A stretch of 64,000 nt of DNA, taken from positions 31,554-95,553 of the forward strand of contig JADFYU010000007.1 of the NCBI GenBank assembly GCA_015232865.1. Reading direction: 5' to 3'. The position numbers and the translations under genes were made by a program. Under the pieces are notes generated by a model that was not told the origin of the DNA, did no database searches, and was given only the letters and a program-made list of their open reading frames with translations. Origin of the DNA: Magnetococcales bacterium (lineage in GTDB: Bacteria; Pseudomonadota; Magnetococcia; Magnetococcales; UBA8363). Below, piece by piece: positions 55,769-64,000 of the stretch. The stretch's first letter is position 1. Each line of letters starts with the position of its first letter.

Positions 55769-56986
55769 ATGGCCGTAGGAATGCCGACCTTGAACGATTT
55801 GCCGGAAATAGCTGGATTCAAAATGGCCAGTTGCGCCTGTGGAATCAAAAAAAATGGTGCAACCGACCTGCTTTTGGTCGCCATGGACCCGCCTTGCCAG
55901 GTCGCCGGACTGTTTACCACCAACCAGGTCGTGGCGGCTCCGGTCACCCTTTGTCGGCAACGCCTGGCCGAAGGTCGGGCCGGTGCCTTGATCGTCAACT
56001 CCGGCAACGCCAATGTTGCCAACGGTCCACAGGGCATGAGCGATGCCCTGGCCATCAGCCGAGAGGTGGCTCAGTTGCTCTCCATTCCTGAAGAGTCGGT
56101 TTTTGCCGCATCAACCGGTGTTATCGGCGAACCCCTGCCGGTGGCCGCTCCTTTGGCAGCCATTCCAAATCTGGTTCGGACATTGAAGCCGAACAACTGG
56201 AAAGAGGCCGCCTGCGCCATCATGACAACCGATACGGTGCCCAAAGGGGCGACGCGCCAGGTGGAGATCGGCGGAAAACGGATTACCATAAATGGCATTG
56301 CCAAAGGGGCCGGAATGATCCACCCGAACATGGCAACCATGTTGGCCTTTCTTTTCACCGACGCCCATATCACGGCTGCCGCCTTGCAACAGATCCTATC
56401 CAAAGCTGCGGCAAACAGCTTTAACTGTGTCTCCGTCGATGGGGACACCTCAACCAACGATACCCTGCTGGCATTTGCTTCAGGCCAGGCCGACAATCCC
56501 CTCATTGACGACATCCAATCGACCCAGGTGGCACCATTTCTGGCCGCTGTTAATGATCTCTGCCAGGAGTTGGCCCAGTGGTTGATCCGAGATGGAGAAG
56601 GGGCAGTAAAGTTTGTCTCCATTATCGTCGAGGGGGCAACAGACGAAAAATCCGCCAAACAGATTGCCAATTCGGTGGCCAAAAGCCCCCTGGTCAAAAC
56701 CGCCTTCGCCGGCAGTGACCCCAACTGGGGGCGGATTCTCTGTGCCATCGGTTATGCTGGCGTGCCGTTTGCCGTCGATCTGATCGATATTTTTTTAGCG
56801 GAGGTTCAGATTGTCAAAGGCGGCGTGCGTAACCCGGAATATCGGGAACAGCAGGGAAAGGAGGTGATGAATCGGCAAGAGATTTCCATCCGAATCGACC
56901 TCCATGGCGGCTCGGCCAGCAGTACGGTCTGGACCTGTGATCTAACCCATGACTATATTTCGATCAATGCCGACTACAGAAGTTGA
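55769..56986 (+). CDS. argJ: Bifunctional ornithine acetyltransferase/N-acetylglutamate synthase
   Basis: ArgJ recycles the acetyl group in arginine synthesis. 405 aa with the autocleavage site GMIHPNMATMLAF; the Thr of ATML (near 189) becomes the nucleophile of the beta chain. Also VNSGNANVANGPQG, MTTDTVPKGA and GSDPNWGRILCAIGYAG. Whether it also does the acetyl-CoA-dependent step cannot be read directly. GGAG lies 12 bases before the ATG. Overlaps the start of the HAD gene. Confidence 0.96.
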   Translation: MAVGMPTLNDLPEIAGFKMASCACGIKKNGATDLLLVAMDPPCQVAGLFTTNQVVAAPVTLCRQRLAEGRAGALIVNSGNANVANGPQGMSDALAISREVAQLLSIPEESVFAASTGVIGEPLPVAAPLAAIPNLVRTLKPNNWKEAACAIMTTDTVPKGATRQVEIGGKRITINGIAKGAGMIHPNMATMLAFLFTDAHITAAALQQILSKAAANSFNCVSVDGDTSTNDTLLAFASGQADNPLIDDIQSTQVAPFLAAVNDLCQELAQWLIRDGEGAVKFVSIIVEGATDEKSAKQIANSVAKSPLVKTAFAGSDPNWGRILCAIGYAGVPFAVDLIDIFLAEVQIVKGGVRNPEYREQQGKEVMNRQEISIRIDLHGGSASSTVWTCDLTHDYISINADYRS

Positions 56987-57692
56987 TGACAGCCGACAAT
57001 CATTGCCCTGGTCCCGAATCAAAACCGTATTGCTGGATATGGACGGCACCCTGCTGGATCTGAACTTTGACAATGTTTTTTTTCTGGAGACCGTCCCCCA
57101 GGCGGTCGCCCGAAAGTGCGGGCTGAGTTTTGAGTCGGCGTTGGAACAGGTCTTGGCCACCTACAAAAAAGTAGAGGGCACCCTGGCGTGGTATGATCTC
57201 GATCATTGGTCGCGGGAGCTGGGCATGGACATTCCCCTGCTCAAGGAGGAGGTGGCCCATTTGATCCAGGTCCATCCCCATGTCCTGCTTTTTTTAAAAA
57301 CAGTTCAGCAAAAACAAATTCCGATCCATCTGGTCACCAACGCCCACGCCCGCGCCATTGATCTGAAAATGGCCCGGACCCCCATTGGCCGATATCTGAC
57401 CAGCCTCACCAGCAGTCATGAGCTTGGGTTTTCCAAAGAGCAGCCCGAATTCTGGCCCGCCCTGAAACAGCGCATCCCCTTTGATGAGACAACCACCCTG
57501 CTGGTGGATGACTCCGAGCCGGTTTTGTTGGCGGCCCAGGAGTATGGTATCGCCTATATTCGTCATATTTCAGCCCCCAGCAGCCAGCACCCGAAAGCCC
57601 CTTCCCAACGGTTTATCTCCGTCGATGATTTTCGCGTGTTACTGCCGGAAATCGAGATAAATCCCGGTTTTTCGATCAAACCGTCGCACTGA
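56967..57692 (+). CDS. HAD hydrolase, YrfG-like GMP/IMP nucleotidase
   Basis: A 241-aa nucleotidase-type phosphatase. The HAD motifs are LLDMDGTLLDL (I), HLVTNAHA (II), a Lys in GFSKEQPEFW, and LLVDDSEPVLLAA (IV). KTVLLDMDGTLLDLNFDNVF is typical of the YrfG branch acting on purine monophosphates. The start is 56967 or 56949, both within the argJ 3' end (20- to 38-nt overlap), implying coupling. It ends 17 bases inside the convergent methyltransferase gene. Confidence 0.85.
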   Translation: MPTTEVDDSRQSLPWSRIKTVLLDMDGTLLDLNFDNVFFLETVPQAVARKCGLSFESALEQVLATYKKVEGTLAWYDLDHWSRELGMDIPLLKEEVAHLIQVHPHVLLFLKTVQQKQIPIHLVTNAHARAIDLKMARTPIGRYLTSLTSSHELGFSKEQPEFWPALKQRIPFDETTTLLVDDSEPVLLAAQEYGIAYIRHISAPSSQHPKAPSQRFISVDDFRVLLPEIEINPGFSIKPSH

Positions 57693-58356
57693 CAACCAGA
57701 CCACGGGCATAGAGTGAGGCTGGAGATCCCGCCATCTGCCAAAAATCCCGACTCTCCGGCGTCTGGGCTTGTCTGAGTTTGGAACGACAGTACAGCGCGT
57801 GTGGCAGTCCCAGAATTCTCTCGTAAAAATGTTTCGGGGCCGGTACATCGGTCGGATGCAGGGTAATATTTTCAAAACCAAGCAGACGTAAAACCAAATA
57901 GAGTTGCGGAAAAGACCAGGGAGTCACGTGCATATGTGAACCGGGCTTTATCTGATCCACCAGATTGGGAAAGCTTGGAAAAAAACCACGCAAAAAATAT
58001 TGCAGCTTGGCACCGGGATACCAGACGTTTGGCGTCGTTAGAATAATGGTTCCGCCGGGGTTTAAATGGTTCTTGGCATGACGCATAAACAGGGCTGGGG
58101 TCAGCAGGTGTTCAATGCCTTCACAGGAAACGATACAATCATAGGTGGGGAAATCGTCCGGTATCCCCTCATCAAGGTTGCCATTGGCAAAACGTCCATA
58201 AGGCGGGCGATGCTGGGTGTATAGATCCAGCCCGTCAATTTCACACGCCCTATCGAGGGAGTTCCCCAACCAACCGCTACCGGAGGGCGCATCCAATATG
58301 GACGCCGGTTTAAGCTCTCTTAGGATTTTCAAAACGACTGGCTGATAGGGCTTCAC
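57676..58356 (-). CDS. Class I SAM-dependent methyltransferase
   Basis: A 226-aa methyltransferase. Motif I is ILDAPSGSGWLG, followed by IDGLDLYTQ, YDCIVSCEGIEHLL and LNPGGTIILTTPNVW, the UbiG/Methyltransf_11-23 layout often seen in glycan or lipid modification. The GTG start at 58356 is chosen for AAGGA seven bases upstream; the open frame continues upstream into the dCMP deaminase gene but is not coding there. Substrate unknown. Confidence 0.82.
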   Translation of the reverse strand: MKPYQPVVLKILRELKPASILDAPSGSGWLGNSLDRACEIDGLDLYTQHRPPYGRFANGNLDEGIPDDFPTYDCIVSCEGIEHLLTPALFMRHAKNHLNPGGTIILTTPNVWYPGAKLQYFLRGFFPSFPNLVDQIKPGSHMHVTPWSFPQLYLVLRLLGFENITLHPTDVPAPKHFYERILGLPHALYCRSKLRQAQTPESRDFWQMAGSPASLYARGLVVSATV

Positions 58357-58396
58357 ATCGACATCCTTGAAAAATATTTCATTTTTTAATGAGTTA

Positions 58397-58885
58397 TTAT
58401 GGCAGGCAGACCAACTCAATCCCGGCATAGTCGGCAATGGATTGGGAACGATCGTCCGGGTATGGTCCCCCGAAAACCACCTGCTTAACCCCGACGTTGG
58501 CCAGCGCTCCCATACAGGAAGAGCAGGGCTGGCAGGTGACGTAAACCGTTGCCGACTGCAAGGAGACGCCATGTCTGGCGGCATTGGCTACACCATTGGC
58601 TTCGGCATGGGCGCAAACACAAAGCTCCAATCCTTGACCGCTGGGCAGACCCGCTGCCCGACGCGGACAGATGGGGGGGTGCGGATAACCGCTGGGAACC
58701 CCGTTGAATCCGGTGGCCAGAAGCCGTTTGTCCCGCACGAAAACCGCCCCCACCTTGCGACCGGAAGCACAGGTACTCATTTGGGCGGCCAAACCAGCGG
58801 CATCCATCCAGTGCCGATCCCAACTGGGACGATCAACCGGGCTGGACTCGTCCAATATCCGATTTTTTTTAAGTGATTCAGTCAT
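58397..58885 (-). CDS. dCMP deaminase-family protein (ComEB-like)
   Basis: A zinc cytidine/dCMP deaminase of 162 aa. The zinc site is complete: CAHAEANGVANAARHG (HAE) and VTCQPCSSCMGALAN (PCxxC). KVGAVFVRDKRLLATGFNG is the conserved N-terminal strand. Predicted role: dCMP to dUMP for thymidylate synthesis. The gene precedes the methyltransferase on the same strand with 40 bases between. Confidence 0.88.
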   Translation of the reverse strand: MTESLKKNRILDESSPVDRPSWDRHWMDAAGLAAQMSTCASGRKVGAVFVRDKRLLATGFNGVPSGYPHPPICPRRAAGLPSGQGLELCVCAHAEANGVANAARHGVSLQSATVYVTCQPCSSCMGALANVGVKQVVFGGPYPDDRSQSIADYAGIELVCLP

Positions 58886-59117
58886 ATCCGCCTGATCTTC
58901 CTCATTTTTTTGAAAAACAAAAGCACCCTTTCAAACGGACCTTGCGAACCGCCAAAAATTACGTCAACGAAAACAATATGTTATTTCGCACAAAAAGGCA
59001 AAGGCGCTGAATCTGGAAAAAAGAAGATTCCCACCCAGGGAAACTTTTGTGAAAGTAGGGTATGATATCTATGGAAGCGTGTCATCTGAACCATAATTTC
59101 AAAAGAGAGTGCCCATC

Positions 59118-60083
59118 ATGAGCCATTACGCCAGACCTCTATTCCCCTTGTTCCTATTGGTAATTCTTTCCTGTTCTCCTGCTCCCCAAGAGAAGAAAAA
59201 TCAGTTTGTCTCGGTGGGAACCGGTGGCGTGACCGGGGTCTATTATCCCGCCGGAGGCGCCCTCTGCCGCCTGGTCAATAAAACCCGCTCCGAACACGGA
59301 CTGCGCTGTAGCGTGGAATCGACGGGGGGGTCCATCTACAATACCAACGCCATTCTGGGTCAGGAGTTGGATGTCGGAATTGCACAAGCCGATATCGCTT
59401 ACAAAGCCGTCCACGGTGAAGCACCCTTCAAGGAGAAGGCGACTCAACTGCGCAGCCTGTTTGCCCTGCACCCGGAATCGGTCTCCCTGGTCACCCGACA
59501 GGATGCCCAGATCAACAGCTTGGACGATCTGCGTGGTAAGCGGATCAACCTGGGCAACCCCGGCTCCGGCAACGCCCGCACCTCCGAAGAGCTGCTTCAG
59601 TTTTGCGACATTGCCATAACCGATCTGGCCCTGGCTGGCCGCCTCAAGGCCGTCGAGATGCCCGACGCCCTTCGAGACAACAAGCTGGATGGCTATTTTT
59701 ATGTGGTGGGCCATCCCACCGCCAATATCAAGGATATCGCGACCAGCACCCCAATCCGGCTGGTTCCCCTGAGCGGCGGTTGTGCCGACAGGCTGATCGC
59801 CAGATGGGATTATTTTGTCAAGACAGAGATTCCCGCCGGCCTTTACCACGGTGTAGAGGGGGCCGTCCCCACCTACGGCGTCAAGGCCTTGTTGGTGACC
59901 AGCACCAACCTCTCCGAGAGCGACGCCTACCAGATGGTCAAGTCCATCTTTGAAAATCTCGACAATTTCAAATCCCTGCACCCAGCCCTGAACGCCCTGA
60001 CCCCGGAATCCATGCTCGAAGGACTAACCGCCCCCATCCATCCGGGCGCCTTGAAGTATTACAAAGAGAAAGGCTGGAGGTGA
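59118..60083 (+). CDS. TAXI-family TRAP transporter receptor, lipoprotein
   Basis: A solute-binding receptor of 321 aa. The lipobox LVILSCSP near residues 14-21 indicates an outer- or inner-membrane-anchored lipoprotein. Family motifs: VSVGTGGVTGVYYPAGGALC, VESTGGSIYNTNAI, GIAQADIAYKAVHG, LRGKRINLGNPGSG. TAXI receptors deliver organic acids such as glutamate or 2-oxo acids; the substrate cannot be read here, and no TRAP permease is adjacent. ATG 59118 is preferred; a GTG three codons upstream is possible. Confidence 0.9.
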   Translation: MSHYARPLFPLFLLVILSCSPAPQEKKNQFVSVGTGGVTGVYYPAGGALCRLVNKTRSEHGLRCSVESTGGSIYNTNAILGQELDVGIAQADIAYKAVHGEAPFKEKATQLRSLFALHPESVSLVTRQDAQINSLDDLRGKRINLGNPGSGNARTSEELLQFCDIAITDLALAGRLKAVEMPDALRDNKLDGYFYVVGHPTANIKDIATSTPIRLVPLSGGCADRLIARWDYFVKTEIPAGLYHGVEGAVPTYGVKALLVTSTNLSESDAYQMVKSIFENLDNFKSLHPALNALTPESMLEGLTAPIHPGALKYYKEKGWR

Positions 60084-60153
60084 GGCAAGACAGCTTAAGC
60101 TTGCCAACCACCCGAACAAACCGGCACCTCGACCACCGAATCGAGCTGGTGGT

Positions 60154-62280
60154 TCAGACAGGGAGCGGTCGATACATATTGGGATAGGTTCCCTTCTCGT
60201 GGAGCAGGCGCCACCGTCCCGATAGCATGGCATGAAATGATTTGTAGGCGGCCGTCATTTCGAGTGTTGGATAGGTGGAGGGAAATGACCCGGCAAGCAT
60301 CCGTTCAAAGTCGAAGGGCGCATCCAACAGCAGGCGAATATCATTCAAATCTTTTTTGAATTGGGCCGGATTCTCTTCCGTGTATCCGAATCTGGCCCGA
60401 ACCGGATAAAAGAGGGTCTCCAGAATATATCGATCCCGCTCGCTAAAAAGAAAACCGGGACTATCTCGAATCGGCTCGACGGGGCCATGATCCTCGGTTT
60501 GTCTTTTGCCATACAGAACGCTGCTGGGGTCTCCCCACCACTCCAACCCCTGCATGGTCGATTGATAGAGGGTGGGAGAATCAGAGATGCCAAGCCAGAG
60601 ACACAGGCGGCGCATGGCCTCTTTCGGGTCTTTCTTGATGTCTTCCAGTCGGATGGCAACTGAATCCTGCGTTGAAAAGTTTACATTATTGACATCCATC
60701 AAGGTGCGATTGAGTTTGCTGACGATACGGGCATATTTTCGGTATCCGTTGGAGAGATTTCTATCGCTATTGGATTTAAAAGCCCAGGACTCACAGGATT
60801 GAACCGGGTTGCGAATGATGGATAACAAAGCTGTATCCGGGCGAAATTTTAATAAATTACTCAGGGAAAAATATTCAATTTGATGAATATGGTTTAAAAT
60901 GACCTTTTTATTTTCAGGGGCATTGCCAAGGGACTTTTCATAGGCGTCATGAACATATTCAAACAACTCTCCATGATTGACAGAATCCTGATTGCGCAGA
61001 GATTCGGAGAGATTCCGTACAAACAGAGCCTGGTCAAGTTGGAGTGGTTGGTCACGCCCCTCTCCCATTCGGTCGAACCCTTCAGCAACACCCAAACCGA
61101 CGTTGGTACCATAAATATCGCCAATAAATGGAGAGGGTGTTTTCTGCATGCTTCGGGAGTCAAACAAAACCTGATGCAATTGAGCAAACCGTGACGCTAT
61201 ATTTTCAAATCCGTTATCAACAATACTCTGCCAGACTCCCCGGCCAAAATAACCGCTTAAATATACACCAGGAGTTGCTGATATTTCAGGGTGACCATCC
61301 AGTAAACTATGGAGATACCCCGTCCCAGCCCTGCCCAGACTGACCAAGGCAACCATTTTTTTTGAATTTCTCTTGGCTGCACCGATAACGGCTGGGGCTG
61401 TTTCAGCCTGACTGTTAAACGCGGTCTCCTGCAAAACGTTTGGCAAACTATTTATGATGCGTTTTTGATCCTCCAGAAAATCTTCCCCTGTTATCTGCTT
61501 GACCTTCAACCGGGCGATGGCCTGCTCTGCCAATCGACAAGATATGGAGGAGTTCTCCTGATTATTGGGATCGGAAACCGCGGGCAATTTTTCAGTAATC
61601 TGATCAACTGTGATATTTCTCTGTCCACAGAGCACATCATAACAAAGGGATTCCAGGGTCAGACCGAAGTTGCTGTATACTTCTGCATCATCCGGCTTTA
61701 ATGAGAGTGCCTTTTGATAATATTCAACCGCCTCGTCCAACCGACCCAATTCTGAAAAAGCATTGGCAATGGCACCGTAAATTTCCGGCTGATTAGGATT
61801 GATAGAGAGCGCCTGCTTATAGCAGGCTACCGCTTCATCCAACTTATACTGACCGATGAAAACGTTGCCAAGGTTTCTATGCACGCCGGCATAATTCGGG
61901 TCGATTGAGAGGGTTTTTTTGTATTGCTCTATAGCCTCGTCAAATCTGTTCAACTCTTTCAAGGCAAGCCCCAGGTTAAAATGAGCGGTTGGATTTACCT
62001 GGGTCCGAATGGCTTTTTGATAACCGACAATCGCCTCTTCTGTTCTCCCTTGTGCTTGTAGAACAAGGCTCGAATTGATGAGAGCTGCGTTATTATTCGG
62101 ATTGATTTCAAGCGCTTTTTTGTACCATAGCATCGCTTCATTTATTTTTCCCGCTTGGTGACACTCAATACCATTCTGAGAATAAATCTGGGCATTTCTC
62201 ACATTTGACGGGATTGTGCTCGGGTCACTAGCGGATTTAGATAACATTTTTTTTTGACGTCTTCTTTCTGCACGGTTCAT
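60154..62280 (-). CDS. TPR protein with sulfotransferase domain
   Basis: 708 aa. The basic N-terminus MNRAERRRQKKML is followed by about six TPR repeats (30-200), each with the W/Y-x-A-x-N-P pattern (ALEINPNNNAALINSSLVL). The C-terminal half has a sulfotransferase-like fold: PAPS 5'-phosphate loop SLGRAGTGYLHSLLDGHP, then LLSIIRNPVQSCESW for the 3'-phosphate, and RLCLWLGI. ATG 62280 has GAGG eight bases upstream. It may sulfate a surface glycan or protein. It diverges from a gene with an APS-kinase-like domain. Confidence 0.82.
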   Translation of the reverse strand: MNRAERRRQKKMLSKSASDPSTIPSNVRNAQIYSQNGIECHQAGKINEAMLWYKKALEINPNNNAALINSSLVLQAQGRTEEAIVGYQKAIRTQVNPTAHFNLGLALKELNRFDEAIEQYKKTLSIDPNYAGVHRNLGNVFIGQYKLDEAVACYKQALSINPNQPEIYGAIANAFSELGRLDEAVEYYQKALSLKPDDAEVYSNFGLTLESLCYDVLCGQRNITVDQITEKLPAVSDPNNQENSSISCRLAEQAIARLKVKQITGEDFLEDQKRIINSLPNVLQETAFNSQAETAPAVIGAAKRNSKKMVALVSLGRAGTGYLHSLLDGHPEISATPGVYLSGYFGRGVWQSIVDNGFENIASRFAQLHQVLFDSRSMQKTPSPFIGDIYGTNVGLGVAEGFDRMGEGRDQPLQLDQALFVRNLSESLRNQDSVNHGELFEYVHDAYEKSLGNAPENKKVILNHIHQIEYFSLSNLLKFRPDTALLSIIRNPVQSCESWAFKSNSDRNLSNGYRKYARIVSKLNRTLMDVNNVNFSTQDSVAIRLEDIKKDPKEAMRRLCLWLGISDSPTLYQSTMQGLEWWGDPSSVLYGKRQTEDHGPVEPIRDSPGFLFSERDRYILETLFYPVRARFGYTEENPAQFKKDLNDIRLLLDAPFDFERMLAGSFPSTYPTLEMTAAYKSFHAMLSGRWRLLHEKGTYPNMYRPLPV

Positions 62281-62704
62281 TACTCTACCTCGTCGCATAC
62301 CCCAAATTTTCGTTCAAAAAAAAAGGGTTGAATTGTCATCAAGAACTAATAATAAGGGTTTGCAGGAAAACTGGTCTGACGGCTACACCGTTAAAAAACC
62401 AGGGAACACAACTCAGACCAGCCCGCCTCGAACCATTTCTCTATAAATAGCAAAATATCTCTTCATTAATATATAGATACACTTCTCTTGTCAAGCGTTT
62501 ATTCCAGACACGCCAAGAGTTAAACCGAAAGTCACGGATGCAGGGTCAAGACTTCAACTCGTAAATCATGGGGGTAGGCAGTACCGCTAAATTTTTGGTA
62601 TGCTGATTCGCAATGCTGTTCACTTCTTGTCCAATCATCCTAGAAACGGCGTCAGAGGCGTGCCGACCACTGCCCGTCAGTAGATTCAAGGAAAAAAATC
62701 CACT
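62281..62704. other. Divergent intergenic region with degenerate element-like palindrome
   Basis: About 420 AT-rich bases between the sulfotransferase and kinase-methyltransferase genes; it must hold both promoters. At 62639 a CCTAGAAACGGCG start, then GGCGTGCCGACCACTGCCCG, resembles the 48-bp mini-elements but pairs poorly. Nothing else is assignable. Confidence 0.4.
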
Positions 62705-63862
62705 ATGAATGGAGCAAACAATCAAAACTCTGGGGTTATCTGGGTGACCGGGTATTCAGCATCCGGAAAAACAACCGTAGGTCGTAAGCTGGAAATGAAA
62801 CTTAGGTCTGCTGGGTTACAGACCGTTTTTCTGGATGGGGATGATCTACGTTCGATTTTTGGCAATCGCTGGGGATATGATCGTGAAAATCGCATCGAGC
62901 TATCAAAAGTGTACTTCAGGTTCAGCAGTCATTTGGCTGCACAAGGATTGACTGTCATTATCGCTGCCGTTTCAATGTATGACGAGGTGCGGGTTTGGTT
63001 GAAAGAGAATGTTCCGAATTCGATTGAAGTATATCTTGAAGTGCCGGAATATGAGCGAATAAAGCGCGATAAATCAACGAAGAACATATACCGACTTAAT
63101 AAAGATCTTACAACCATGTATGACGAATCAAAAGAGCCTGATATTGTCATACAGAATTTTGGAAAGATGGACCCGGATACGGCTGCGGAGGAAATTAAAC
63201 AATATTTTCAAAAAAAAGGTTTAGGCAGGCGAGCCAACCGTGGAAGAAACCAGCACTGGGACGCATTCTATGACTCTGAAGTTGCTCCGATTGATTCTTC
63301 ACTTTTTGCCATATCTGTCGCAAGAACCCTGCCGGAAAATTGTGATCTTTTGGAAGTTGGTTGTGGAAATGGGCGTGATGCAAATTATTTCGATACATTA
63401 GGACATAATGTTACCGCTATCGATGCCTCGGATAGCGCAATCAAATTTTGTCAGAAGCGGTATGGAAATCAATCCATCACATTCCACTCCGGAACAATTG
63501 GAACATTATCTGCGGCAGACTCGAAAAAATATTCAGCCATCTACTCCCGGTTTTGTATTCACGCCATGACACCGATCGAAGAAAATGAGTTTTTGAATAC
63601 CGCCACAAAACTACTTCTTCCCAAGGGCAAAATGTATTTAGAATGTCGTTCCATCAATGATCCTCTGGCTAGAAAAGGAGAGGTCATCAGTCCGACTGAA
63701 AGGATTAGTGGTCATTACAGACGTTTTATCGTGCTGGACGAATTAGTGCACAGCCTTGAACGAGCCAACCTTCGTGTGATTGAGGCCATTGAGTCGAAAG
63801 GTTTGGCCATTTATAAAGATGAAGATCCAATGGTGATCAGAATTACGGCTCAATTGGATTGA
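62705..63862 (+). CDS. APS-kinase-like P-loop kinase fused to SAM-dependent methyltransferase
   Basis: A 385-aa two-domain protein. Residues 10-170 are an APS-kinase-fold domain: Walker A GYSASGKT (16-23), FLDGDDLRSIFG, and a divergent lid and acceptor site (RENRIELSKVYFRFSSHLAA) lacking the FISP motif of true APS kinases. Residues 185-385 are a class I methyltransferase (LLEVGCGNGRDANYFDTLG, AIDASDSAI, MYLECRSIND). The pair recalls the kinase and methyltransferase enzymes of O-methyl phosphoramidate capsule modification in Campylobacter (Cj1415, Cj1419/1420). Alternative: PAPS supply for the neighbouring sulfotransferase. The fusion is seen; the function is inferred. Confidence 0.8.
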   Translation: MNGANNQNSGVIWVTGYSASGKTTVGRKLEMKLRSAGLQTVFLDGDDLRSIFGNRWGYDRENRIELSKVYFRFSSHLAAQGLTVIIAAVSMYDEVRVWLKENVPNSIEVYLEVPEYERIKRDKSTKNIYRLNKDLTTMYDESKEPDIVIQNFGKMDPDTAAEEIKQYFQKKGLGRRANRGRNQHWDAFYDSEVAPIDSSLFAISVARTLPENCDLLEVGCGNGRDANYFDTLGHNVTAIDASDSAIKFCQKRYGNQSITFHSGTIGTLSAADSKKYSAIYSRFCIHAMTPIEENEFLNTATKLLLPKGKMYLECRSINDPLARKGEVISPTERISGHYRRFIVLDELVHSLERANLRVIEAIESKGLAIYKDEDPMVIRITAQLD

Positions 63863-64000
63863 ACTGAATCCGAAACTTCAGTTTGAAAGAAAAGTGCACG
63901 AAATTGATCTTCCAGTTGAATCGCTAGTACAGCCCGGCATGAATAGTTCATCATTTATGCCTTCAACGGCTTTCCTTCATAAGTCCACTTGAAAGGTTTT
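63863..64000. other. Right edge of window, no gene assigned
   Basis: The last 138 bases contain an AACTGA/TCAGTT mini-hairpin just after the stop (possible transcript end) and no supported reading frame. Confidence 0.3.

Noticed and set aside
62639..62692. Third 48-bp mini-element upstream of the kinase-methyltransferase gene
   Set aside because: The left end matches but the right end pairs poorly and no direct repeat is present; mentioned only as a degenerate resemblance.

Overview
The window is chromosomal sequence of a Gram-negative proteobacterium. I place it near the base of the Alphaproteobacteria, possibly a Magnetococcales-type magnetotactic lineage. This placement is inference from gene order (rimP-nusA-ylxR-infB; mreBCD-mrdA-rodA; a methyltransferase facing comF-grxC-nitrilase) and protein style; no rRNA, tRNA or magnetosome gene is present. 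There is no prophage, CRISPR array or complete insertion sequence. Most of the window is housekeeping DNA, dense on both strands, with several 250-550 bp AT-rich gaps.

Layout. 1-5.7 kb: the transcription/translation operon rimP-nusA-ylxR-infB (infB cut by the left edge), then ftsB. 5.7-16 kb: pyrE, metH, a yhbY pair, a large chemoreceptor, hslR and fur. 16-31 kb: a secreted alpha/beta-hydrolase, a DnaJ-related protein, a PilZ protein, a holin/endolysin-like pair, a GIY-YIG protein, an AEC transporter, lptF-lptG divergent from pepA, a metallophosphatase, a candidate small RNA with its own promoter and terminator, and a RelA/SpoT homologue whose synthetase site looks dead. 31-41.5 kb (mostly minus strand): ugpB, then the mreB-mreC-mreD-mrdA-rodA operon, which appears to continue into lpxD, an ArsM-like methyltransferase and a TIGR04282-type glycosyltransferase. 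41.6-50 kb: glnD, class II DAHP synthase, two small genes, nitrilase-grxC-comF and a methyltransferase. 50-58 kb: FkbH-like protein with its acyl carrier protein, mutT, a long CDF transporter, argJ and a HAD phosphatase. 58-64 kb: a methyltransferase, dCMP deaminase, a TAXI receptor, a TPR-sulfotransferase, and a fusion of an APS-kinase-like domain to a methyltransferase.

The most striking non-coding content is a family of palindromic miniature elements. Four are full size (141-165 bp: 11128-11292, 15617-15757, 36955-37117, 55348-55510) and two are 48-bp end-only forms (11053-11100, 19076-19123), with a few solo ends. They share inverted ends like CCTAGATTCGGCAGTTG. Four of the six are flanked by identical 5-bp direct repeats, and the full-size ones fold into long hairpins with a conserved apex. 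In five of six cases the stop codon of a neighbouring gene sits exactly at positions 2-4 of the 5-bp flank (STOP-N-CCTAG). This suggests a non-autonomous mobile element that targets stop codons without disrupting the gene.
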